Part shown: positions 19,240-29,875 of the stretch, one piece after another | Position numbering within the stretch: the stretch's first letter is position 1 | Layout of the letters: each line of letters begins with the position of its first letter | From: Pilatotrama ljubarskyi | Taxonomy: Eukaryota; Basidiomycota; Agaricomycetes; Polyporales; Polyporaceae | Length of the DNA: 31,211 bases | NCBI GenBank assembly: GCA_022385805.1 | Contig: MU277690.1 | Location: 225,098-256,308 of the forward strand | Reading direction: 5' to 3' | Notes under the pieces: model-generated | Told to the model about the DNA's origin: nothing | The model's input: the letters and a program-made list of their open reading frames with translations, nothing else | Databases searched by the model: none | Made by a program: the position numbers and the translations under genes

Positions 19240-20260
19240 GGCCGGAGAGAACACCATGTGAACGCGGGGGGAAGGAGATGATATTGGCCGCTGGACAAGA
19301 CGCCAGCCATGGTAACGTTTGTCACTTGTTTCGCGCATGTCTCCTGACAAACGTTGCTGGACCCTCGCCCCTCATGCTTCTCCATAGTTTCCGGGGCAAC
19401 AGCGAAGACCTGACGAACGCCCAGACGTTGAGGAGCTTCGCATACCTGCAGAGGTAATCGTGTCGGAGGGCCTGAGATCAGCATTGACTTATCAGGGCTC
19501 AACCCCCGACTGGTTGGCGCGGTGCTGGCATGGAAGCAGTAGATTTGTCGGCGTTCGCTCTCCCCTCTGTGCTATGTGATGCGGATGCATCATTGTCCTG
19601 ACCATATTCTCCATCTTACGGTGGCTAGGATTTGACGAAGGATCTGCATGCTGCAGGATTCAACATCACCGTAGGACCGGCATCTTTCTGCGCCTACAAT
19701 TGGTATCGGTGAGACCGCGCAATGACGGGAGCCGGGGAGATATCTACTGCAGCTATACGAAGACCCTAACGTGCCTGGCACTCGGAATACTGTTCTCACG
19801 ATGCTCTACTATCGTGGATGCACGGTTCTCGTACTATGGGTTGTCATGCATGCCAGTGGTTTCCGTGCTATGGGGAAGGGTTTGCGGCAGCGTGCAGAGT
19901 AGGTATCTTCCTCGCTAACCGGCACACTGTTTCCGACCCAAGCTCTTGAAACGGAACTATCAGTGAGACCTTGGACCTGCGTGCCGCCGAAGCGCAAGAT
20001 GCAGTAGGTCAAAGGGTAACAGTCACAGGTAGGAGTATGTCCGTGTGTGCAAGGAGTCGTCCGAGCAGTGCGAAGGAGGGCATAGATAGGCTAGAGCTAG
20101 AACTCCGGAGACCCCTTCGCGGAACGCGTGCCTTCGAAGTACCGTGACGAATCTTGGGCAGTGAGCATAGACCAACGAATTACGGAGACTAAACCAAAGA
20201 CGCGACGACGGAGATGCTGTACGGTATGCGAGAAGCTACGAGCGCGACGATGAGGGACTA
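19240..20260. other. Stretch with no supported gene
   Basis: Open frames of 65-115 codons occur on both strands (for example minus 19502-19161), but the longest overlap the repeat at 19161-19236 and none has motifs or convincing introns. Confidence 0.3.
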
Positions 20261-20261
20261 G

Positions 20262-20513
20262 GAACAGGACAAGAGTGAGCTGAGGCGCGAGTCCAGGCGG
20301 CAGTTCTTCGAATGTGTTCTACAGGCACAAGACTTCTACACCGCAGCGAAGCTGCGAGGAGGATCAGACCTAGAAGACAGCAGGGGGGAGTACGGTAGGT
20401 ACAGTCGGCGCAACGCGAGACGTCTCGACCCGGGTCGGGGCAATTGCCTAAAGCGTACTATCCGGTCGCTGCGTGGCGGCGATTCGCCCCGTCAGATTGA
20501 GTGTTATACATGA
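20262..20513 (+). CDS. Possible exon with charged, coiled-coil-like composition
   Basis: After an in-frame TAG that could be a 3' splice site (GGACTAG), an 83-codon frame without ATG reads EQDKSELRRESRRQFFECVL then QAQDFYTAAKLRGGSDLEDS and ends at a TGA (20511-20513). In the preceding 100 bp a different frame reads NELRRLNQRRDDGDAVRY. The heptad-like charge pattern suggests a coiled coil, possibly a broken gene with one frameshift. It could equally be chance. Confidence 0.2.
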   Translation, partial: EQDKSELRRESRRQFFECVLQAQDFYTAAKLRGGSDLEDSRGEYGRYSRRNARRLDPGRGNCLKRTIRSLRGGDSPRQIECYT

Positions 20514-20630
20514 GCATCCACTTGTCGATCGTATCCGCTGTGCGTTAGCACAAGAGACTGACGTAAGAAGGTGTCAAACCCGAGTTGAGTCCGCTGCCTC
20601 GCAAAGACCGCCGACGAGCTCCGCGGGATG

Positions 20631-21545
20631 CTACATCTGATCGATGCAGACGAAGCAGCACGAAGCATTCTGCTGCAGCTGCCAGTACTTGTCATTTACC
20701 GCGTGGTGAAGGCTTCGTTCGTCGACGCGGATGAGATGAGGGCTAGACCTCGACTCTGAACAAAACCATTGCTTATCCGCACAGAGGTCTATGGCTACAG
20801 CTCGATGTGCGAGGACTCGCAGAAATGGACGGTTTGGAGAATGAACACATCTACTGGATCTGGAAGTCGAGTGAATGAAATCAATGACAGTCAAGCAGCT
20901 CTCCGATGATTTGCCACTTACAGGGCCTATGTGCATGGAGCGGGGTATAGTTGAACGGCGGACTAGTTCGGCAATGAACCTGTCTGGGGTCGATCTTTCA
21001 GAACATGGTAGTAAGTCTTCGATCAACAACGATTCATACCGACCTACAATCCTTGGAATCAGTGTCGGATCGCCCGGTTTCAGGTTGATGAGGCGATTGG
21101 CATCGTTGCGTGAGACCCGCATGATGAGTATCTCACCATGCCACGGCGAACCCGGTCGAACGGATAGTAGCGCTAGATTGCAAGGCTGCACTCGGTGCCG
21201 GGTGAAGTACAGCCTGAAGTGATGTTGTGTGGCACCAGTGGACGCATGAACATCACAGTCGTGGATGAAGAGGCGGCTGCCGAGAGCTTCCTCTGCCTCC
21301 AAATAGAGGTGACGGCCATCTCTGGTATGGAAACTGACCAGAGGAATAGTGAATGGAATCGCTCGGTGACAGCCATGCGCATAGAGGCGACCTCGAATGA
21401 GGCGTCTGTCAGCCTGCATATGGACTTGAATCCGCCCGCACTATCCTGTGCAACTGAGGTGCAGGGGAACTCACCGGAATGCGACAACGTCTGGTAGCGG
21501 GCGGGAGCGTACGAGTTGACGGCATTCTTGCATGCACTGTGTCAT
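20631..21545 (-). CDS. Protein of unknown function, 281 aa, two exons
   Basis: The start chosen is ATG at 21545-21543 (MTQCMQECRQLVRSRP). Exon 1 ends at 21475, a 69-nt phase-2 intron (GTGAGT, branch GCTGAC, ...ACAG) covers 21474-21406, and exon 2 runs 21405-20631. The total is 846 nt with one open frame. The N-terminal half reads VSFHTRDGRHLYLEAEEAL, then HHFRLYFTRHRVQPCNLALL, PGSPWHGEILIMRVSRND and INLKPGDPTLIPRIVGRYES. The pattern PW-x-GEILIMR followed by N and GD resembles uncharacterised proteins common in Agaricomycetes, but I cannot name a domain. There is no signal peptide or membrane helix, so it is probably soluble. The end of the frame (after about 20880) is less protein-like and could contain an unrecognised intron. 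Confidence 0.5.
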
Positions 21546-21620
21546 GAAGTACGAGTACGCAAACCGCTCGCGTCCTATATAGCGTCGCGCATGCGTGGCA
21601 CTTAACTCCTTTCGGTCCCT

Positions 21621-21631
21621 AAGTATATAAC
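21621..21631 (-). promoter_or_regulatory. TATA box of the 281-aa gene
   Basis: TTATATACTT on the minus strand lies about 80 bp upstream of the ATG at 21545. A second TATA-like site (CTATATAG, 21575-21582) is only about 30 bp upstream. The farther one leaves room for a normal leader. Confidence 0.35.
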
Positions 21632-21659
21632 CACCAAAGCTGGCGGTACGGCGCCGCTG

Positions 21660-23300
21660 TACCAAGTTGACACGCCTCAGAGGCTAAGAGGCCAGTGCTG
21701 GTTCCTTTCAGTGCGTCAAGAATCCAGATGTCCCAGATGTCGATTGTAGAACCAGTGCTCGATCGAAGATCATAGATTGTTTTCGAGCGCTCTCCGGGTA
21801 CTCCCTGGCACCACGCGCATCGAGAAAACTATCGAGAAACATCTGGAGGTGGCAGAACACCTCGACGAGTATGTCGTTGCCCGCTTATCTCAGTGTCAGA
21901 CCAAGGTGGATGGGCTACGATCGGAGAAAGGATATCACAAGCAAATAGGCGGTGGAGAGGCCGCCGGCCTCTCTCCAAGTTCTCGCTGGTGCCGATCCGA
22001 GCCGGACTCTCTTGTCAGACCAGAGCTGCACCATGCCGAATACTGGCAACGCCCAGCACGGTGTTTCGGCACTCAAATATCTGCAGTGCAGGCAACCCGG
22101 CCGGGCGAGGCGTAGCTCTATGCCCACGCTTGATCCTGCGCCACGGGCTAGGAGAGCACCCGATCATGCTATCATGGGATATGGAGCTGATCCTGAGGGA
22201 AGGCAAGTAGCGCCCAGTCGATCAGGTATCCTACGGGACGATCGATAGATTCGATACACTTGCGGCGATCTGACTGAGCGTATATAATAACGCCACCATG
22301 CACATCGACGGGGTGCAACCAGGCCTCCTTCCCCAGCTGAACTGTAGAGCGTTGGCCTACGCCGTCCTCCACGGTGACGCCGCACGGGCAACCGTCATCT
22401 CCTGGCTCGGTCTACACCGTAGCTCGTGATGACGGTGACAAGGACGTCGCTACGAGCGTGACGTACCGGGGAGGAAAGGAGGGAAGGGACGGCGCTTCTT
22501 GAGCGAGAGCAACGGATCCGCCGCCCAGGCTTTGCCAAACCCCAGGCAGGCGTGCTCGCTGAACATGCTCTACTCATACATGGCAAGACAAGATCACGAC
22601 GGGAAGCACTGTATATAGCGCAAGTGGCGAAAGTCAGTCGAAAGCGACACGGAGTCCAAGTTTTGACCGGAACGCGAACTAAAGCGCCCAGATGACGATG
22701 CTCTTCCCGCCTCGTCCGAGTGAGAAGTTGTGTTCCGCTGGCTCTCGGGACGCGTGGCACAGCGCCATGGGCCACGCCCGTCGTGTGATGGGTGCAGCGC
22801 ACGCAGGCGCAAGATTCATATCCCGTAAGTTCGCTATGAGAGGCGAAGGCCTATGCACTGGTACGTCGCGCAACGGACTGCTGCGACACATTGACAGCAC
22901 CCAAGCAGAATACGAGGCATATGGGCGCACAGTGCGCTACGACGTCTCACATATTGAACTCCTCTGGAGGTACTCCTGCGTGCCCCGGAGCCGGGTGTCC
23001 AATAGACAGGTATAGCATTACCCCATGCTATCGCAGACAGCGCGCGCGCGCGTTGATCAGAGAGGAGTACTCACGGAGTGCGATGAGATCCAAGATGGAC
23101 TGGCTCCCAGAAAGAGCTGTGGTATGATGAGGTATGATGAGACGACTCTGGTCTCGCGCGCTCCGTGCCCATTCCGTCTACAGGAGTTCCACTTGGACCA
23201 TGGTGAGCAATCCACGGCTCTCACCTTCGCGAGATTGACAGTCCCATGCAGTGTAAGGGATCCATGCCAACGGGCAGGAGGAGCCTGTCGTATGGCATCG
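21660..23300. other. Mostly noncoding stretch with small protein-like frames
   Basis: Two minus-strand frames are protein-like: 22372-22172 (GVIIYAQSDRRKCIESIDRP, VGYLIDWALLAFPQDQLHIP, stop at 22172) and about 22850-22679 (PMALCHASREPAEHNFSLGR). They are in the same orientation about 300 bp apart and may be exons of one broken gene, but I could not link them by splice sites. No domain is recognised. Confidence 0.25.
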
Positions 23301-23310
23301 GGTGCCGAGC

Positions 23311-23533
23311 GCTCGAGTCATGCCCGCTGACGTCTCGTAAACGAGCGTAGTCAATCGAGCAAACCGTCACTGCGCTGCGACATGCTGGATGCAAGGACTG
23401 CGGAGGAGGGGAAGGGTTGTGCGAAGGAGGATGCATAGCCCTGATTTCGTGAGCCGCTCTAGCACTCGAGTCATGCCCGCTGACGTCTCAGAACGAGCGT
23501 AGTCAATCAAGCAAACCGTCACTGTGCTGCGAC
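23311..23533. repeat. Direct repeat, two 70-bp copies 153 bp apart
   Basis: 23311-23381 and 23464-23533 match along nearly their full length (CTCGAGTCATGCCCGCTGAC to CAAACCGTCACTG.GCTGCGAC), with about four substitutions and a 1-bp length difference. The 82 bp between them differ. Confidence 0.85.
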
Positions 23534-23929
23534 GAACAAGGACGCGTACGGCCATGCAATCGGCGCAAAATGTGATGCAGGGCGCAGCGTCAGACAGGAG
23601 GAAGACGCGTGCGTCGAGGGAAACACAGAAAGAGGAGATCAGAATGAGAGACGAGCGACAGGACGAGCGGAGAGACTCAGAGGGTCGAAACAATGACATG
23701 AGTTGGCAAGTGGTTGCAGTCAAACGGCCGCGCGATAGGCTCCCACGCCAGTCTGGCGCAGAAACCACGTGGAATTGGCGCCTTTTCGAGAGGGCGGAGA
23801 TTGAAAAGATAGATAGATTCAAGGATTAGGGGGGCATGTGAGGTATCGTACGGCTGAGGCAGGGTACATGCTGGACGAGAATGTGCGTATAGTAGATTGT
23901 GTAGGCATACATGAGAGGGTATACCGTGA

Positions 23930-23978
23930 TGAGAGGGGAAGAACTAGCGAAGTGAGGGGAAGAATTAGCGAAGAGAGG
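23930..23978. repeat. Short tandem repeat, two and a half units
   Basis: GGAAGAACTAGCGAAGTGAG is followed by GGAAGAATTAGCGAAGAGAG, with a partial GAGAG unit before. The repeat lies in purine-rich noncoding sequence. Confidence 0.6.
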
Positions 23979-24059
23979 GTGCGGCGTGTTCCAACGTGGA
24001 AAGCCGATCGGAGGGTGGTACTAGCCTCTGAAACAGACGAAATGACTTAAGGTACGTAG

Positions 24060-24900
24060 GAGAGAGTAAAAGGAAAAAAAGGTAGGGAACCGACGGCGTC
24101 AGGACAACAAGCTCGAGAGGCATGTGGTGCATAGCGCGGAGTCGACCGCCTTGATGCGCGCCAAGTACACGTTGAGACAGACGTGACTGCTGCGAAGCTG
24201 CGTCAGGATACTGCATTGTCGGCGCGATAGGCCGCGGTATAGCTTGTGGACAGACTCGCTGGGGTAGGGTGTCGTCGACGACCCGAGCGCACCGCTGCCC
24301 TTGAGGCGATGACATCGACAAGGCACGCCATTGCTCCACAAGACACTCCTGAAGGCCCGCTGCAGCACCGCACGCTCAGTGGGAAGATGAGTGAGGGTGT
24401 TGAGGACTGCCCGAGGGAGTTCAGTGCCAAATGCCGCACCTTAGCCTCGGAAGTGACAGACCGGGCAACTCATGGTCGTCGCGGCGGAGCGGGGCCCAGA
24501 TGATGCGGATGAGAAGAGAGGGCCACGAGCGACGCCTAATACGGTGCAGCTGGTCTAAGAAGAGCTTGAAGAGCGGTTGGTCAGGCTGAGAGGTCAGCGT
24601 AGTGATCGCGGCGCAGTCTGGGATAAGAATGCTGGCGCAGGTGAGCCGAGGGCTCCCCATGATGGCGCACAGCGCTAACGTCGTCGCCGCGAGCACGCTG
24701 TCGTGTCCCTGCCGCAGAGCGGCAGCGCCGAGGGATGCTCGACTGGAGACGTGCCCACCGTCACCTTGTGCTTTGAGTGCCGCTGAAGCTACTCGAGAGT
24801 TGGGTACGCACCCTTGCACGAAGACGCACCGCTCCCACCCCTGCGGGATCCGCATCGCCTGAGATCGCGCAGACGCCTTATTGCCGCCCATGAGCAGTGT
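24060..24900 (-). pseudogene. LINE C RNase H and C-terminal domain, relic
   Basis: RNase H remains are seen as RVASAALKAQGDGGHVS, LTCASILIPDCAAITTLTS, FLDQLHRIRRRSW and RIIWAPL (24800-24490); functional copies would carry D-x-x-AAI, and here the Asn is replaced. The C-terminal domain reads LYRGLSRRQCSILTQLRSSH, then CLNVYLARIKAVDSALCTTC (24245-24125), followed by VPYLFFLLLSPTYLKSF (24090-24040), which recalls the usual zinc-finger end ExVxHFLLxCPxY. Each junction changes frame. Confidence 0.75.
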
Positions 24901-25499
24901 TCGAAAGGGAGACCCTTAACGGGAAGAGGGTATGAGCTGCGAGCAGGGGCGACGTTGCGGAGGTCAGGGAAGGAGTGAAAGAGCTCATGCAAAGGGGAGT
25001 GATGGAGACGTGGATACCGGTTGGTGCAACGCTTAACCGAGTAGGTGAGAGGGTGGGCGACAGTCAGGCTGGCGTGGCGCGCGGCACTCGGTGCGTAAAT
25101 TGGTTGAGACGTAGCTCAACAGGAAGGAGGCTGGCGTGGTAGTCAAGAAGAGTTGACGGCGTGGAAGGGAAGGCGCCAGTGATCATGAGGCCGGCCAGCC
25201 GCTGCACCTTACTGATCCGATGCGACGAGCAGTACCTACAGACCCAGTGGCGCGCCGCGTGTGCTCAGAACGGGAGACAGGCGTGTACCAGACCGGGAGG
25301 CCATACTCCATTTTCGGACATACCACGGCGCGAAGAAGTTGGTGAACGTACCGGTGCGGAAGGCCGAAGGTGGGCCACGCTAGACGGCCAACGGCGAGAA
25401 CAGCGGCCGTACCTTTGGCAACCGCAGCTTCAACGTGTTTGCGCCACCGAAGACAGCGGTCGACGACGCCGAGGTACTTCGCATAATTGTCCGGGTGTA

Positions 25500-26800
25500 T
25501 GAGGTATTCACCGATCTGGAGAGCAAGGGTCGAGTAGCGAAACCTCTTGCGTGTGCAACGGGTGAGCTAGAACTTGCCGATGTCGAAGCGGCAAGCATGA
25601 CTGTGAGACAAAAGGAGAAGGAGGAGAACGACCTCCCTCAGGATGCGGATATTAGTAGCTACGTCAAGGGAAGAGACCGCCATGGCAGTGTCATCAATGT
25701 AACCAAGGTCTAAGCGCTGGCGGCCCTTCACATCGAAGATCTCGAGAAGGTCGGCGGAGTAGAAAAGGTAAAGGACAGGGGGAAGAGGAGAGGAGAGGAG
25801 AGCCTTGCGGTATCCCGCAATCTACAAGCGGGGGTTCAGAGGTGAAGTCATCGAACTCGAACTGGGTGTACCGCTTCCGCAAGAAATCTGCGATCCAGAG
25901 AACCAGTGATTCTGGGACATGCCGTTTGCGTAGGTTGTGCAGCAAACGATGATGATTGACGGAGGGGAAGGCTGACGAAATGTCCAGGCACAGGACAGAA
26001 ACAACCTCCCCCCGCCGCCAAGAGTCTTTGATCCGCTGGACGAGATAAAGGATGGCATCAGTTGTAGTATGGCGCGGCTAACCACCGAAATGGTTCGGAG
26101 GAAGAAGCTTATGCTCCTCTGCAATGGCCGCGAGCCGCGGTGCAACGACCGACTTGATTGCCTTGCTACACACGCCCTCGAGCGCGATCAGGCGATACGC
26201 CTTCGGGACGAGATAGCTAGGCTGCCCTGACTTGCAAACGGTGATGGTTGTGAAGAACTTCCACTGGGCTGGGTGACCCGGATGGCCGAGCTCTAGACAT
26301 CTGTTGATGAGGTTAGTGAACACCGGACGGATGGAACACCAGAGGGATGTCCGCCGCGCATTCCTTCAAAGCCGCATTAGGCACCCCTGACGGGTCAGGA
26401 GCCTTCAACGGGCTGAGGTTGTCAATGGCGGCGGCGATGTCTTCTCCCGAGAAAGGAGAGAAAGGAAGCTGATCTCCATACTGGGCATTGCTGATGTCCT
26501 CGAGCAAAGCGGGAGGAGGCGGGGGAAAGAACTGCAGTACGGCACGCTTTCCGTGCACGAACGCACGACAGAGCCATTCGGGAGGTTGAGGGAGGGCAAA
26601 CGTGAGGCGAGAGTGTCCTCAGGAGCTTGCGTGACGTACTTGCTGGCCTGCCAGATGGTGCGCTTCGTCGCCGATCCGACGTACTCGCGCCAGTGTTGAC
26701 GCTTCTGACGCCGAATTGCCTTGTGATACTCCTTAAAAGCTGCGCGGGCTGCTTCAGCGTCAGCCTGGGAGGCGTGACGCTTTGCTGCCCGGTTGGACAA
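25500..26800 (-). pseudogene. LINE C linker and reverse transcriptase, relic
   Basis: In order and in several frames: FKEYHKAIRRQKRQHWREYV (linker, about 26735), FSGEDIAAAIDNLSPLKAPD (26455), WKFFTTITVCKSGQPSYLV then PKAYRLIALEGVCSKAIK (26265-26155), a stop in the PPNHFGG-x-P motif (26080), SVLCLDISSAFPSVNHHRLL with the first catalytic Asp (25995), DCGIPQGSPL (25825), and YIDDTAMAVS with the catalytic Asp pair (25705-25680). The active-site residues survive, but the frame does not. The enzyme would copy element RNA at the nicked target. Confidence 0.8.
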
Positions 26801-26839
26801 GTGGCTGGCTGCGCGTTTGAGCGCAGTGAGCTCAGAAGT

Positions 26840-27622
26840 TCACCACCGCTTGGAGTATGGGCAGGGCTTGGCAATGGGAACGGGCCTTAACAAGGATGTC
26901 GGTGACGTCGGAAACAAGTGAGTCAATATCAGTGGTACTGGTAAGCACACATGAGCGCTCATGTATGCAGTGCTCGAGCCACTTCTGAGAGACGCATAGC
27001 TCTCCCAGTCTGTCTCGCACCAGTTCCGGCGGGGGGCGGGGGAGGCGAGGGGGGCATCAAGTCTCAGAGTGACCTCCACCGAGCGGTGGTCGCTGCCGTG
27101 GCCGAAGTCGGTGTCGCAGTGAGAGTCGCAGTAGGAGACCAGCTTCTCCAGTAGGTCAGATACAAAGAGAAGGTCCAATGTCGACCAGGGGATGTGGGCA
27201 TCTGACCGGAACGTCGGAGTGCCGGGAGGTAGCGAAAGAGAGAGCTGGTGCTCAGCGAGCACCTGAAGCAGAGCGTCGGCATCCGAACGCCGGGGGCGCT
27301 GAGAGGCATCGGTACCAGACCAGAGGGGGTGGTGAAAATTGAAGTCGCCGACCAGCTTAGATGGCGAGGATGTCACTGCACGGTCTGCGAGGGCCAGACG
27401 CAGGAAGGAGATGGAGCTCACAGAGCTCGGATTATAAACAAAGAGAGAGAAGGAAAGGGAAGAGACCTTCCTGCACGGAGGTCTTGACGAACTGCTGCAG
27501 ATCCAAATGCAGCGAGTCGAGTGCACGCTGAGTGGACTGGAGAAAAACCTGCAAGGCGGCAATATCAGTAGGCGCCGGCGGGACCGCGGCCTCCAAAATG
27601 ATGAGGGAGTCGATGTGATCAA
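26840..27622 (-). pseudogene. LINE C endonuclease domain, 5' truncated
   Basis: The frame contains KLVGDFNFHHPLWSG (about 27355-27310), STLDLLFVSDLLEKLVSYCD (about 27190-27130) and GHGSDHRSVEVTLRLD (about 27100-27055). These are the GDFN, DL-F/L-V and SDH signatures of the apurinic-type endonuclease of LINEs, which nicks target DNA to prime reverse transcription. The first third of the domain, with the N-x-N and E motifs, is missing. The sequence before GDFN continues from an ORF1-like coil (LQSTQRALDSLHLDLQQFV) in another frame, which suggests an internal deletion. Confidence 0.8.
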
Positions 27623-27661
27623 CTAATCGACTTCGCCGACGGATGGCGAGGCCTTTCGTTG

Positions 27662-27906
27662 CAGCAGGGTGCAGAGCGATAGACCGCGGCCAAAAATCCA
27701 CGCTCAGACCGTGATAGACTACGCGAGCCTAAGATGGCAATCCTGACGTTGCCCGCACCACACGGTGCCCTCAGAGGCGGGGGATGGTGGAGCGAGACCT
27801 CCAAAGCAAGCGCTTTGCAGGCCATTCTAGGCAGTGATCTCCGTCGGATCGTGATGCGACCTGAGCACACATTTTTGGCCGTGGTCTATCGTTCTGCACC
27901 CTGCTG
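27662..27906 (+). mobile_element. 245-bp inverted-repeat element, copy 2
   Basis: The ends are CAGCAGGGTGCAGAGCGATAG and (inverted) CAGCAGGGTGCAGAACGATAG, the latter the better-preserved form. It equals copy 1 (18909-19153) except for seven substitutions. It sits at the 5' limit of LINE copy C, so it either inserted into that LINE or marks the break. Flanks are TG on both sides, possibly a 2-bp target duplication. Confidence 0.8.
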
Positions 27907-27909
27907 TGA

Positions 27910-28300
27910 TGGTGACGGTCGATGGATCAAGAGCATACTGAGACACGGCCGCCCACAGTCGCGGGCGACCTCATAAATTACGGGTGTTTGATGCCTCGGG
28001 TTTCGTGTAGATCGCCCCAAGCTGTACCTGCGAGGCGCCAGCGAGGGCGTTGGGCGACAACGTCTGACAAGGGCACGCGGTGCGCAAAGGGCTTACCTGC
28101 GGTGCGCGAGCGAGGGCGGTAGCGGCTCACCCGTACTCGCGCTCGCCCCTTAGTGGCTTGCCGTGTCCGTGGATCCGACATCTGGAGCCTACATCAGCTG
28201 ACGATTGTGAGCAACTCGGAGGTGACACGCACACTGCATTACTATGGCGTCCGCGGGACTCATCCCGACGCGGTCGGGCGGTAATACACGACGCGCCTGG
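27910..28300. other. Stretch with no supported gene
   Basis: GC-rich sequence with repeated GCGAG.GGCG motifs near 28040-28120 and frames of 60-120 codons in both directions. I see no motif. A minus frame at 28370-28200 (LAKFIGFKLRLHESNRRALD) may belong to the coding fragment to its right in another frame. Confidence 0.3.
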
Positions 28301-28301
28301 T

Positions 28302-28735
28302 TCACGTCGAGCGCTCGTCGATTAGACTCGTGTAAACGGAGTTTAAACCCGATGAACTTAGCGAGTTCGAGCCGTCGGACTTGGGGATCTGTTTGTTCAA
28401 GGCCTTTCGAGATTCCTGACATGCGTCGATGGCGGACCTGGCCGATGGCGTCGGTGGCTCGAACAACGGTGCATCCAGTTTGTCGGGGGCAACCTGAGAC
28501 TTGAGAGCTTGAACAGCCGGCCTTCGACAGTCGGTGAAGTCCGGGACGCTGTAGCAACCGGCTTGGAAGCCGGCATGTTGGTAAAGAAGAGGGTTTGCGG
28601 AGATTGAAAAGGGCGCGATGCGTCGGACGCCGTGCTTGGCCATGGGTCTGTACTGCAAGCCGGACGGGTCAGCCTCAAGGTTCGCCACATCGGCTTCCTC
28701 GAGGCTCAGGCTGTCGCTGAGTGCCTGTACATGAT
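28302..28735 (-). CDS. Coding fragment of unknown function
   Basis: A minus frame, open from a TGA near 28738 to a stop at 28302, reads LSDSLSLEEADVANLEADPS, GLQYRPMAKHGVRRIAPFSI, SANPLLYQHAGFQAGCYSVP and FTDCRRPAVQALKSQVAPDK. It is protein-like in composition, but no ATG suits the start; a 3' splice site may precede it. About 36 bp of it (28475-28510) recur at 30557-30592, so it may belong to a repeated or duplicated element. No domain is recognised. Confidence 0.35.
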
Positions 28736-28900
28736 CGCTTCAAATTCTAAAGGATTCCATACTCGGACCGCACTCGCGACATCTGCTGTTTGTAAGGAGG
28801 AGGAGGACAGAGAACAGACATATTGGACTACGCTACAGGTAGGCAGCTCAGGTAATCAGATAAAGATCCGATACCTCGCCGGCTCGTGAGGCCTTGAGGG

Positions 28901-29764
28901 TACAGCTGTTTGCGAAATCATTGGACAGGAACTCCGCTTGACGCACCGCGCCCAATTTGCGCAAAAGACGCGAAACGCACGGTGAGCTCGGACAACTTTG
29001 CAATGTACCTTCAAAGCTACGAGAGCCGTTTAGAATGCAAGGTATGTATCCTTTCTGTCACCATTGGTCCTCGCCATCCCTCTACGAGTGGTTGGGGCGA
29101 TATACTGAGGATACGAAACGAGCCAAATTATGGGCGTCTAACCCAGCGCATTGGGCGCTTACCACTAGAAAAGGGCGTTGAGGACTCGAACGGTTGCGAG
29201 CACAATTACAGGTAATGACCACAGTAAACCGTGATTTGGGGCTTTAGTAGACTACTGCCAGGCTCTCGGACTGTTCTGGGGAACGTTAGAGCGCGCAGGT
29301 GCGAGATGCAGCCCTCACTTACTCCTATGAGCCGACCATGCAGTCAATCATCTCCAAGTATATATGACCGGTCAAAAATGACATACACATGTTCTTGGAC
29401 ATCTATACAGGCTGTACAGCCCTGTAAAACGTCGCAAATGCCGCTGCTGTGCTCTCAGAACGCTCGAGTGTTCCACTGGTACCAGTTTCCTCTTAGGTGC
29501 TCGCTGAGCTGTCAGTTAGGCGCCAGAAACAGCGATCCTCAAGGCATCTGTATTCGTCTCCTCTGTCGAAGAAAGTTTACAGGAAGGGATATCTAGCACA
29601 TAGTAGCATATATACACAATTATACCGCTTTTGAGCCACTGAGGGAGCACTGATGAGACCCTGAGAATTTCAGTCTGAGCTGTCCGCGCGTTTTGCGTTT
29701 TTCGGGTGATTTGAGCGCTGCGCGTCAAGCGGAGTTTTGTCCAATGATTTCGCAAACAGCTGTA
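28901..29764. mobile_element. 864-bp TA-flanked element with long inverted repeats
   Basis: The left end TACAGCTGTTTGCGAAATCA (28901) is matched exactly by the inverted right end (29745-29764). Similarity continues inward for about 90 bp (ATTGGACA..ACTCCGCTTGACGC.). The flanking TA is consistent with the target duplication of Tc1/mariner-type elements. The interior (about 680 bp) has only short frames, and two mirror-image frames start MRNHWT at either end because of the inverted repeats. It is non-autonomous. Confidence 0.75.
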
Positions 29765-29875
29765 AGCAGGAGTAAGCTGAGTTTGAACTACAGTAAGAAG
29801 TAAGCTACGTGGGGAGGGAGGGACAGCGCTATGGCGGGGGGTTGTGGTGACGGGCGGGAAGAGGTGAGGAGCGGT

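Larger units (their letters stand above)
24060..27655 (-). mobile_element. LINE copy C (RNase H-bearing type), decayed
   Basis: The minus strand holds the parts of a non-LTR element in order: an ORF1-like coil fragment (27600-27480), endonuclease (27420-26960), linker (26800-26600), reverse transcriptase (26560-25690), connection (25600-24900), RNase H (24890-24430) and C-terminal domain (24370-24060). The endonuclease and reverse-transcriptase signatures differ from copies A and B, and RNase H is present, as in Tad1/I-like elements of fungi. Every module is interrupted by frameshifts or stops. The 5' end is replaced or cut by the 245-bp inverted-repeat element at 27662. Confidence 0.8.

Noticed and set aside
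18981..19457. 158-codon plus-strand frame, with a counterpart at 27734
   Set aside because: Both are readings of the 245-bp inverted-repeat element, not genes.
22298..22429. Plus-strand 43-codon frame with a GCCACCATG context and nearby TATATAATAA
   Set aside because: The TATA-like site is only about 14 bp before the ATG, too close for a promoter, and the minus-strand frame is more protein-like.
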